Shown piece after piece: positions 25,401 to 36,100 of a stretch of DNA of 64,000 nt. The stretch is taken from assembly GCF_030936135.1 (NCBI RefSeq), contig NC_082594.1, positions 130,610,668 through 130,674,667 of the forward strand, in the 5' to 3' direction. This DNA comes from Gavia stellata (taxonomy: Eukaryota > Chordata > Aves > Gaviiformes > Gaviidae). The notes below the pieces were generated by a model that did not search any database, was not told where the DNA came from, and was given only the letters and a program-made list of their open reading frames with translations. Position numbers and translations under genes: made by a program. Positions within the stretch are counted from its first letter, which is position 1; each line of letters starts with the position of its first letter.

Positions 25401-27716
25401 TATGAGAGGGTGGCAATTTTGGGTACACAGATGCCACTGCCCACTTCAACACCCCTTGCCAGGGACAAGGGGAAATCAGGCCCTTTGGAGTTTCCTCCGC
25501 AGAAACCGCGAGATCCAAGAACCCCAAGGGCCTGAAACATACTTGCCTGCGAGCCCCCCGTGCCTATTGAGTGGATCCAAAGTGCAGGGCGAACAAGAGG
25601 AAGTTGGCAACCCGGCCGCATGCTGACGGTAGCTGTGTTTCGCAACAGTCCAGTCCAGCAGTTCAAGCAAAAAGCAATTTTCTGTGCATCAGCACCCCTC
25701 GTATTTCCAGCATTTCAGAGGCATGGAAACAGGCTGATGCAGACAGCTGGGGCTGCACAAGTCAGAGCCCTGATGCTGCTCTTAGTTCCCGGAGGCGCTT
25801 TGGCAGCCTGCGGAATGCCGCTCCATGCATCCTATCCTCTTTTCCGTGGTCCCGTTCCTGGTCAACCAAATGAAATGGGGTTCTGCCTGCAGCTCTAGGC
25901 AGCCTGAATGCTGCCGAGCACAGCCCGGGGACAGAAAGAGGCTTGCAGCCCCGCCGTGACAGGCAGCAGAGGCTTAATCCTCTTGATCTCTAGCTCCATG
26001 CGGAGTAAGCTTTCCCTTGGGAATAGGCTTAGAGGTGCGAGGATCAAAAAACCTGGAAGATTAAGAGATTGAAGGTCCCCTGCCTTCCTCCTTACAGCAA
26101 AGCTTACTGTGGAAAAGAAACAGCATGGCAGAGGTAACCCAAAAGGAAGGTGTTTCCATTCCAATAAGCAGTTAATGATTGCAGAACTCAACTTTTCTCA
26201 GCGCTTCAGTTTTATTTTTTGAGTTGTTTTTTTTTGTTTTTTCCTGAAATCTATAAAAACCTCCCACTGCTCCTCTGAAGCTTCCTGGAAAATTCACCCC
26301 TCTCTCTGGGCTATTTCTGCATTTCAAAATTAGCCTGAAGAGGCCAACGGCCTTGAAGACGCCTGCCGCTTCCAGTAACCTGCTGCCGTCTGGCTGCGCG
26401 CAGCCGCCCGGGGCAGGCGGAGGCGCTGGTAGAGCCGGAGGATGGTTCTCAGAGCAGCAAGAGGTAGGCGTTCATTTTTTCACACCCGTCAGTTATTGCA
26501 TTTCCCTGACAAAAGCCAGCTGGGCTGCCTGTTGAGAATAACAGAGCTGGTTATTACATGCATTCCAGACGCATGAGGAATACGATGCCCAGTGGATATT
26601 TACATCGTGTTACATTATGTCTACTAGTGATCTCACTTGGGTCAGTGAAAAGGTGCAGATAATATTACTATTTAGTTCTTCCTTGATGCTCCATGTGAGG
26701 AAGCTGGAGCATGGTTCACGCATGAAAGGTCTCTTCTGTTCACATGTGGACTGTCCTTCTCCCCACTGCTGTTTGGCTCAGGTGGGACGGATACTCGTAA
26801 CAGGTGAAACCTTTTTGACAGAACAAATGCAAGCAGGGATGTCTCACACACCTCACTGGAGCCTCTGCCTCTACCCAGCCTGGAAGAGCCCACACCTGGG
26901 ATGAAGAGACACGGCTTGTCGGTGGCTCTGTTCAAGCAGTCAGGTCTAGATGCAAGCCCGGTCCGCATTCATTGGGGGCTGAAGCAAGTTTGCCAACTAA
27001 TTTAGCAGTCTGGGGGGGTTATTTTCAACTAATCAGGAGATAAGGATACAAGGTAGATATTTTTATGGCCTTCCCCACAATACTTCTTTTTCTGACTGTA
27101 GTTCACCAGGACTTGGTCAGCAGCTCCAAAGGAAAGAGGCTTATTGCAACGAGAGGCACAAACCAGCTTGCACATCTTCCCAGCTCTTACTCCTGGCCTA
27201 CACAGCAAGGAAACTTGCTGTAGGAGAGCTTCTGCCTTTCTCCCCACAGCACACCGATGCGATGGAGACATAAGTGACTGTCCGAGGGCCAGCAGCAGGC
27301 ACGCGGAGCCTCCCTCAAGCCACTGATAGCCCAACCTACAACAGCAGGAACACAGAGCCTTTCCTCGAGCCATCAATATCCTGACCTACAACAGCATCCA
27401 AACCTGAGGCATATTCCAGCCATGCGGAGTTTCTAGGACACTCATCTCCATCCTGGCTGCAGTCGATGACCTGCACATGGGTGTCTGACAGCTACATGGC
27501 CTTACTGATTGCATAAAAGAAGCTGTACTGGTATTTCAGTAGCTTGGGTGAGTGCAGTGTAGAGTCAAGCTGCAAAGAACTGGTGTCTCGAAAGCTCCTG
27601 GCAGCAGGGCGATACAGCCAAGGAGTCCGGAAAATGCAATTCCCTCCCTCCCCTCTCCCAAAGCAGATGCAGATAATACCATACCTCCAGAAAATGACCT
27701 GGCCTTGGGATGCCAT
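16467..27716 (-). CDS. VTCN1: VTCN1 (B7-H4), V-set domain-containing T-cell activation inhibitor 1, complete
   Basis: VTCN1 is a B7-family surface ligand that restrains T-cell activation. Coding exons in transcript order: 27716-27685 (ATG to AG), 22759-22695, 20843-20496, 17603-17325, 16588-16467 (TAA). They sum to 846 nt with all phases agreeing: 281 aa against 282 in human. The start [10 protein letters not shown] matches human MASLGQILFW, and its exon ends AG|GTATGG. A hydrophobic N-terminal segment spans about residues 14-30. The V-set domain (about 36-147) has Cys56 and Cys130, VIQW, GLVHEFK and DAGTYQC. The C-set domain (about 150-240) has Cys168 and Cys225 and [11 protein letters not shown]-glycosylation sequons include NAS near 112, NTS near 196, NIT near 205 and 216, and NVT near 220. 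The C terminus ends in a short hydrophobic tail ([11 protein letters not shown]), as in human. The gene is convergent with CTC1 and lies downstream of TRIM45 on the same strand. The 5' UTR is not resolved. Confidence 0.95.
16855..16930. repeat. AT-rich short tandem and inverted repeat
   Basis: The unit ATTACATTGTTAC occurs twice in tandem. It is flanked by near-identical TTAGTAACAGCTG-like and TTAGTAACAGTAACAGCTG blocks, with a GCTGACAGCTG palindrome at the left edge. It lies in VTCN1 intron 4 on the last-exon side of the C-set exon. No mobile element was recognised. Confidence 0.6.
18532..18595 (-). mobile_element. CR1 LINE 3' end fragment
   Basis: The sequence from AATCACAGAATCATTAAGG through GATCATCAAGTCCAACC is the reverse complement of the standard 3' end of avian CR1 retrotransposons. 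Only the last 60 or so bases are present, so this is a strongly 5'-truncated copy. It lies in VTCN1 intron 4, in the same orientation as the gene. Confidence 0.9.
18997..19500 (+). other. Unassigned 168-codon open frame antisense in VTCN1 intron 4
   Basis: The frame opens after a TGA at 18994-18996 and runs to TGA at 19498-19500. It has no ATG near its 5' end; the first in-frame codon is GTG. A possible acceptor (CTTCTGCACAG) ends near 19050, so it could be a terminal exon. The middle is helical and leucine-rich ([17 protein letters not shown], then LLPVLLASP, then [20 protein letters not shown]). The C terminus is acidic ([19 protein letters not shown]). This reads like conserved protein rather than random translation, but I do not recognise the family. 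It could be the last exon of an unrecognised gene, a retrocopy fragment, a decayed gene or chance. Confidence 0.35.
22305..22677 (+). mobile_element. CR1 LINE 3' fragment beside VTCN1 exon 2
   Basis: The copy begins near GAAGAGGAGGCTGAGGGGAG and runs through the conserved block encoding [15 protein letters not shown] and [20 protein letters not shown]. It ends in the CR1 3' end TTGATGATCTTACAGGTC and TCTGTGATTCTGTGA. That block is the C-terminal part of the CR1 reverse-transcriptase ORF, here about 370 bp with a disrupted frame. It lies antisense to VTCN1. Its end is about 17 bp from the coding boundary of the VTCN1 membrane-segment exon (22695), just inside the intron after that exon's donor. 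Confidence 0.92.
22760..27684 (-). other. VTCN1: VTCN1 intron 1 (4.9 kb)
   Basis: This intron separates the tiny first coding exon (10 codons plus 2 bases) from the membrane-segment exon. The part near 22.9-24.0 kb is GC-rich and gives several long open frames on both strands, one of 323 codons on the + strand. None resembles a known protein or has convincing exon structure. No repeat was recognised here. Confidence 0.7.
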
Positions 27717-30700
27717 GGTCACGGCACCTACGAAGACAAGCCAAACACCGGGTGCCCGAAGGTCCCACACTGTTCAGCACAGCCCCTGCCCTTCGCATGA
27801 TATATTCTCCCGGGCTGTCCTGCTTAAATAACTGAACTCAGTTAAGGAGTGGTGAGCCCAAGCAGTGAACTCTCAGGAATGAGGAAGCAGTGAGCATCTC
27901 AGCTCCCCCCACCAGGCCAGTCAAAAGCAGGGAGGCCTGGTTAGTCACTGGGGCAACAGGAGAGACCTCCTACACCATCCATTAAAGAAGCATGTCTGAT
28001 TTAAAACAAAAAATAACACAGCTCATGGTTTGGCAGCCAGCTAATCCTGGGGTCAGAGCGCAGCAGTCTCCCATGTGGATCCACAGCTCACCCATCACTG
28101 GTGGGTTTTGTTATACCCAGGACTAGCTCAGGTCTCCTTGTTAAAATCTCCAGTCATGCTGTTGGCACTGGGCAGAGAAGTCCCACCTGCAGGTCACCTT
28201 CTCAGCCCCACTCCCCATGTGCATCTTCCCCTGTCTCTCCATGCTGTGCTAGAGGCTCCTCCAGGCTCAGCAGTGCTGTCAGAGCCACCCAGGTTTGGCA
28301 GCGGCCTCTTTTCTACTGCTGTTTTCTTCCTTTGAACTCCTCCGGAGCAAACTACTTCTACTCCCCAAGGCCAGCTCCTGCTGCTCTCAGATCTGCCATT
28401 ATGGTGGACATCAGAGCATGTAAAGGAAAGAAAGTGGCCCAGACACTGCAAGTCTTTCCCGCTGTGCGTGGTCTCACTCGAAGCTGGGAGCAGGATGAGT
28501 AGCTCTTGGGCATGAGAGGTTGAGAAGGGCAGAGATTGTGTAAGAGCAGAAAAGGGAAGGCAGCTTGCACCACCGTGTTCAGTTTCCTGAAGGGGAACCT
28601 GTGTATCCTGTCATCTACGTCTGGACTGCATTCCAGGGAGGATGGTGAAAGGGGAATTTTTGACAGTCCATAGCCATCTCCAGCAAGTTCGGATGGTTAG
28701 TGGGAATGAACAGCTTTCCCATGCAGAGCTGAGGATGCCCAGAGGAACCAGGAACAGTCCAGCACCTAACAAAAACCAAATTACTTTCTCTGCAACAACC
28801 AGAGGTTAAAATCGAGACCAATTAATACTGGTCAGTGATGACCAAGCCAGCTGCAAAGGCTGAGTAGGGTTCAGGAGTGCTTACCATGCCCTGAGGGGCA
28901 GAGCAGCCTTCTAAGTGTGCATGTGTGAGATTTCAGAAGTGTGCGCTTAGTCTTTTGGACCACAGTTCAACTCCAGAAGAGCCTGTTCACCTCTACGAGG
29001 GATGAACATAGACAGATATGGTGCAAGACACATAACAGACTTCTCTAGACAGCAGAGAGGGGGCTGGAAGGGGCTGTGGTTCTTGTACAGGCATCCAAGT
29101 CAGCAAACTGTATTCCAAGGCATTTAGCACCCAGGACTCACCACTTCCAGCCTCCTCATGCCAGGATGAAGTTACATGTCACAGCTTGTGTTGAACCTCC
29201 TCCCATGTCCCACCACTGATGAGAGCAGAGATCTGAACCTCCACTAAGCCTATTCACCTGTTAGGAAACAAAGTAACATTAGAAAGCAAATTGTTTCCTG
29301 CCGGGTTAGGGAGTTGAATGTGGTCAGAGGGGAGTCACACCTAGCGATACCGCTGGTGCGGCAGGACCGCATGGCCTGCAGCAAGGACAGGGGAGCCGGG
29401 GTGGGACCTTCTCCTTTCAAGAGTGACTAGCCGTTGGGTTTACTCAGTCATCCATCTGCTACTTCAATGCGAGTGCTTGACTGCGAAGCTAATCGCTCTC
29501 CAGGTAGAGAAGCTACCTGAACACCCCGTGCAATGTCTGTGGCAGAGGTAGGAACAGGACCTACTTCTAACGCTCCAATCTTGGCTGTTACTGAAAGCAC
29601 ATCCTTCATCCTATGGCCTGTGAATGAAACTGAGGAGTAGAAATCTTTCACCTGAGAATCACTGTCACTTTTTGGTTATTGCAATAGTTTAAACTTACAA
29701 AGCAGACTTTATACAGTTTTCACTTCCCTTCTGCTTTAGCATGGAATAGCCCGTTTTAATCTGAAGAAAGGAAAACTGATTTATTTTGTAATATTCTACT
29801 GATTACTAAACTTGTCGCAATTTAGCAGAGCATTACTAGCAGCTAAGAATAGCTCTAGGCCATAGTGGCCTGGTGGGAAATGCACATTAAAAAATACCCC
29901 GTTGCCCTCGGTGACACCTGATCTACAGCTGCCTTTGGTGCAGTGCACCAGCGAACTCCGGGTCGTAGCCGCAGCACATGTCACCACACAGTCAATGATC
30001 CGGTTACTTCCATGTTGGAAAAACAAGTCTGTTTCTCAGGCACAGGCAGCCCCGGTAGGACCAGGGCAAGTCCCATTCAGCAGGGCAACACCACATTAAT
30101 TTCTGAGCAGCTCTCACGCTGGAGCCTACTCCTCTGCGTATGGTTATACTGCAAAAAAAACCAAAAACAAAAACCAACCACAAACCAAAACCAAGATGTA
30201 TTCAGGGTATTTTCCAAAGAAAACAAGGATCTGTGCCCACACCATCTGCCCAGCTCTTACCACTTTTGAATCTATCAGCAAAATCCAACCAAATGTGACA
30301 GCAGGATGTGGTCCCACACAGTCTGTGAAAGCTGGTGAGCACCTGGGGAAGAGAGGCATCAGCCGTCCTCACTGAGGGGAAGGCAACAGCAGGCGCAAAG
30401 TGTTACCAGTTTTTGCTGTTACCTGTTTTCCCTACACGGGGAATAAGTCAGTCCTCTTTCTCTTGCCTCCCAATGTCCCTACTCATGTTTATCATCACCA
30501 TTATTTTTTTGATTTTTTTTCCGAACTTTGGAGACAGGCAATTTTATCAGCAAGGACTTTTGTTCTGGGAAAAACACGCATATTTACTGGTGCCGTTCTG
30601 TCAGCACCGCATGTACATCTGTCTTGAAAATACCTTTGTTATCTCAAGGACCAGCTGGTCAGAAATAACATCATGTAGCTCAGCAGATTAACAACACCTC

Positions 30701-32949
30701 CTAATCCACCACCTGCCCAAGGCTGATTACCAACAGAGCACTGGAAGCCATTCCTGGGAATGGCTGTGGGGGACCAGTGCGAGACTCCAGCAGATCAGTG
30801 GGATATATTCATTTGGCAAAGCATTCTGAGTAATGAACACTGAGGGCAAATAATGGGAGGACACTTGCACCTAACCCCCACAGAGTGACTAAGGTCATTA
30901 AATGTATTTTCTGCCCATAATTCTTCAAGCTATCCTCATGCACAGCCCGCTTTGCCCAAACACAGAGTGGTAGCCAGTCAGTATTTTATAATCCCTGGGA
31001 CTAACTGAGCCTTCAAGTCTACCAGAAAAACAAAAAAATCAATACAAGGGCTTTACCGTACAGGATTAGTGCTCCACACTGCCCAAAAACTGCTCTCCCC
31101 ATGTCAAACATAGAGCTCAGCCCAAGCTGACCGCAGTTCCCTGAAGGTTTATGTTTGCTAGTGCAATTCTCACAAATAGCTTCTTGGAAAATGTCAGCGA
31201 CAGGGTGTGTGAGGGATGCCTAACACAAAGAAAAAACACATTCCTCTGTCTGAGAGGACCAAGATGTTTTTAGACAGAAATTATGTGCCTACAAGGTAGT
31301 GCCGTCCTTGTGTGTTCCCTCTGCAACACAGCACGGAAGCTCCGAGAAAAAACAGCGCACAAGTAGGGGCTGGGGGGCAAGAAACAGAGACACAGAAAAT
31401 GAGGCATTTCGTTTTACATCACATTCTGTACTGAGCACCGACTCTGCTCATAGCAAGGACAAGAATGAGTTAATGTTTGTTCCATTAAAGGTTAACTGAA
31501 ATTAAACTTTCTCTGAAATTTCAGAGTCAGCAACTTCGAGGCTTAAATTGCCTAACTTGGAGATTTAAACTGCCTAACCTTCCCCCGTTTGTTTGACAGC
31601 CCTTTCTGGATGATTAATGGAAAGCTATATACAGCATTTGCATAAGGATATCAATCATCTCCTTTGCTGGGAAGAAGAGGTTCCAAAACCGGCTTTGTAA
31701 GAGGCATGAACAGCAAATGAGAGTCTTCTAGGTCTGAGCAAGCAAACGGACAGCACAGGTTTCTACTTACAAGCCAGCTATCATCAGCCAGAAGGCAAGA
31801 ACCAGTCCTTATTGTTGACACTGGAGCAGCATTCCTCTCCCCAAATGACCAACAGTCAGACCTTTGTCCCCACCCCAGCTCCCCAGGCGGCCCCCAGAAA
31901 CGCGCACCTACTAGCAAGGTTACCCCCAGGGCAGTAGCGTTCCCAGTCTCAATGACCCGAATGTGTTTTGTTCAGGGAGGTATCCAGGGTGTCTGCTTCA
32001 CCCAGGCAAGCGGCAGGCAGCAATCGGCAGGTTAGCAGTTGCCCTTCCAGGAAAGTGCTTCTTCCTCCTCATCACAGATGCCATTACCCCAACTATGGGT
32101 TGGCAGCGCACATACAAGCCCAGAAGATACACCCCCCTCCTCTGTGGAAAATGGGACAAGCTCCCCTTCTAAAAACAGAGCCTTGCCAAGACTGCACCAA
32201 GCCAAATCCAGGAGTTTTGCTGAATCCAGTCTCCTGCTGCTGCACTTCCCTAGTTGCCCCAGTTCAGGACACATGCAAACCTGCGCCTATGGCTCCTACC
32301 GATGCTCAAACTGTCCCCAAATCTTCCCTCAGTGATCTGGGTGCTCTCCTGGCTCCCATATCACCCCTGGAAGTGCTATGTCCCACACCATCTCCATGGA
32401 GAACATACAGACTGGGTGAATGGCATTCTAATTCCTGTTCCAGTCAGTGCCATGGGTTTTCCTTGGATTTCCATCAGATATATTACTAACCTATCTTGCT
32501 CTTACTTTGCAGAGAGGGTGTAATGAGACTACAGCTCACTTGGAGAAAACAGAAAGAATTGCAAATGCAACAGCAGCTCCCAGGAGTGCGACTGTGCTAC
32601 ATGCGCACGTCCAAGGCCAGAACCCAGCCACACATCTGATGCGGAAGCAGAAGCCATATTCAGGCTGCCAAGCCTTTCCAAGACACGAACACAAACCCTT
32701 TGGAATGTGCCCCAACGAGCAGCTTTGGCCTCTTCAAGAAGGACAGCAGAGATTGTCAATCCTGCAAAATGAGACACATCTTGATCCTCCTGTGAGGTAA
32801 CTGTTCAGACTGAGTTTCCCCTTAGAGCCTGACCCCACAGGCCTTGAGTCCTTGAAAGTGTAGGCACCAGTACAATGCCCAGAGTTTGCTCCTGTTCAGG
32901 CGCAAAACAACTTTGCATACACAGCCCCAGCAGGAATATAAGGCACAAT
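27717..32949. other. Spacer between VTCN1 5' end and TRIM45 3' end
   Basis: This 5.2 kb should contain the VTCN1 promoter and any untranslated first exon, since VTCN1 starts at 27716 on the - strand. I see no CpG island, no clear TATA-positioned start and no recognisable gene. An A/C-rich low-complexity patch (30152-30193) may be an old retroelement tail. Confidence 0.55.
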
Positions 32950-32955
32950 TTTATT
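32950..32955 (-). terminator. TRIM45: TRIM45 poly(A) signal AATAAA
   Basis: TTTATT on the + strand reads AATAAA on the - strand, about 147 bp after the TRIM45 stop at 33102. It is the first canonical hexamer downstream and predicts a short 3' UTR. Confidence 0.7.
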
Positions 32956-33101
32956 TTCCCTCATTCCTTTCTCAGTTCACACCCATCAGGACGTTGTTTT
33001 CCGGCAGGGAGGCTATGCAGCGATCGCGGGGATCCTCGTGGTTTGTGCTCACGCAGCAGCCAGCAGCAGTGCCCTGGGTTCACAGGGGCTCACCTGGCTG
33101 C

Positions 33102-36100
33102 TCAGAGCGCCACTGTCCTGAGCAAACTCCTCTGCGAGGTGTCACTGGGTGGCCCACCCAAACACTCTGAGCTCTCCTTCACTTGTCCACAGCACGACCA
33201 GTGGTGGCAGCCAGGGTGACCTTTGTGTCCATGGCCACAGCCTTGGTACCCACCTGCAAGAGAAGAGGCACCATCAGCTGAACCGAAAGTGGGCCAGAAA
33301 ATCCCAGTGTGTCAGCGGCTTTCAGAGAGTGCTTCAGCCCCAGGACTTGTCTAAGACGGGGAGGCACGTGCTGGTGAGAATACAGCTTATTCAAGGCCAA
33401 AATTGTCAGGATCCATAAAGAAAGGAGGACAACTGAGGGGGACCTCCCCATTCCAGTCACTGCGGAAAGCTGAAGATTTCCGTCCCCTTGCCTGTTGAGT
33501 AATGCAAGACACAGGCCTGCAGAACCCCCTGCCAGCCACTGGTGGCTATGGCCACAGCTAAATGCAGATCAAGCACAGAAAAAGGAAGAGGCTGGTTCTA
33601 TACTAAAACATGCAAAACGCACAATGATGCATGCAGGTCAAGGACAGGGAAGCTGATTGGGATTAAACAAATAAGGGAGTTGAACTCTCATCCTAAATGA
33701 GGAGTGAAGCTTCTCCACTGGACAGCATTGGGCGCTGTGTGACACAGCCCGGAAGCTTCCATCCTGCCAGCACTGGAACAGAAACAGTACAGACGCAGTG
33801 CTGCTTAGCCTCACTGAGAAGGGCTGAAAGACGGAGCTGCCCTGCCCCATCCCCTGCAGAGTTGGACCAGATCTCCGTCTATGGGGTGTGCTGCCAAGAC
33901 CCTTAGCGTGTCCTGCTGCATTTCTCACTGCTGTTGTCCCATCCTACCAGAAAATACGTACACACAGGTTATCACAGGCCCAATACATGTGCAAGGCAGG
34001 AGTGTCTACTCACACCTATCTACACTAGGGAGGACCAAATGCAACAAATCTTCCTGACACCAGCAGCATGGGGAAAGCTGAGCACTTACCTGGCATAGTC
34101 CCCCCACAGGCACAGCGAGCAGTTTTCTGCCCTCCGCTTGAGCAGAACGTGCAGCAGTGAAACACGCCTTGGTGCTCGCGGAACTTGTTTTTCACCAGCA
34201 GAGTGAATGGAGAGCCCTGCAGAAGACAAGCAAGCAGAGAGGCTGCTGCAGTAGATGCTATCAGGTGTTGTGTCTGTGTTTTCACAAAAAGCAACTGGGT
34301 GATCCTGTCAGTCACAGATCACTAAGCCCAGTCTTAAACTGCTAAGCGGTAGAGGTAATCCTTAGAAAGATTTAAAGCAAATACTTAGAAAAGAAAACCA
34401 GGTAAAGAAGAAGCAGCACAAGAGAAACAAGAAATGCTACCTGTACATGCTGCCCTTTCACACAGACGCAGACTGCATACAAGCCTGGCTCCTCAGGGCT
34501 GTAGGAAATATGGTAGGTCCCATCACCGTTATCACACACTGTTGGCTTGACTGCACTACAAACAGAGAGAAGTCCAAGAAGTCAGTGACTGGCAGAAAAT
34601 TGCTCCACATGTGAACCACTGTTTGGCCTCAATTTGTGGTCAGTCCCTCATCCTCAACCTTGTTCAGCAGCCGCGGGTCTCAAGTGAGCTTAACAGGATG
34701 CATGAGCAACGCTCAAGCACTGAGTAGCTTTCACACACACCTGCTAGCAGGAGCTGCAATAGCCATACAAAGGAAGTCACACACAGCTAGCTGCACTGCA
34801 AGGATTTGTAGCAACCCTGAGCGCCAAAAGAGCAGAAGATGACAGACAGCACACTTGCAGGTCAGATTATCCCATCAGATAAGAGCCCACAGAAATGGGG
34901 TAAATTCACAGCTTCAGAGAGCAGTTACCTCCAGAAGAGCCCATGAATAAGACAGGACATAAACAGGGCAGGTTTGAATCACTTCAACCACTGTCCCAAA
35001 CGCATTGACCCCCACTCTTCTCTTCGGTGCTCTGAGGAGTTTGAGGTCCCTGCTGGTGAACTCTCCCTTTCCAAAGTGAAGCTCACTGGGTTTCACAAGG
35101 AACACTGGTGGACAGAGTGCCAGGGAGAAAGCATCAGCTAGTTACTTAGGGCCTGATTGCCTGCTTCACAGAAAGATGGCAAGAGCTTTCCACAGACAAT
35201 TATCAGGCAGCTCTGCATAGAGGAAGGTGTTCTTCCTAATCCCTGATAATTAGTCTCTTGTGCCCCACAACAGGACAGTTTACAATCTTCCAGATTTGCA
35301 GACTGTATTCCCCACCCCCCGCCATTTCACATCAATTCAGCTGCCTACATCATTTCCTGACATGAACTGTGTGGTGATACTTCATGCTCTTCTGTAGCTG
35401 CTGTGCCTCAGTCCAAAGCCAGACAGCTTTCAGCAACGGATGTAGCGACCGCATACGCACAAGAACAAGAAAGTGAGTTAATGTGGCCACAGCGACCTCT
35501 ACCCCACCAAGCAAAATCCACATAATCCTCATGTGCACACCTTTCTGTGTCGTATGTGCATCTAAGGAAGGAAGGCACATTGGAACGATATTCTTGAATA
35601 ATGATGCTCTACTGATAAGCAACTGTGCAGCCAGCACTGTTTCTGTACGCCATGTCAACACTTCCCCATAGCACGGAGTTTTTGCAGCCTGTCCCTTTTT
35701 TCATCAGGTCATCCCACCAACAGCAGATCCTGGAACAAGTTACAAGATGCTCCAGCTACCTTGTATGTGCTATAAAACAGAATAACTGTTTTTCCTGAGA
35801 ACTGACCCCCAAGCCCTTCTGCATTTGTGCCTAGCTGCTTTATAGTAACAAGTGCACCCCAGAAACAGTTACAAAATACTTTTTTCTGGGTGGTCATTTT
35901 CGTTGTGGAAACACTTGGGGGCTCAAGTGTGGTCTTTCCTGCTTTTGCTAGAAAAGCTCCAAACATGTTGAAGTCCTTCACATTGCAACTACATGAGAAA
36001 GCACGATGAAGTTCCGACATAGATTCTTTCTCCAGAACATGAACTAGGCACTGTCAGAGGCTCCTGGGCTTGGTGGACTGCCTGACTCGGGATGGACATT

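Noticed and set aside
35350-36020. Two roughly 100-codon - strand open frames in TRIM45 intron 3
   Set aside because: No homology recognised, no matching splice phases, and both carry features of random translation. I did not list them as genes.
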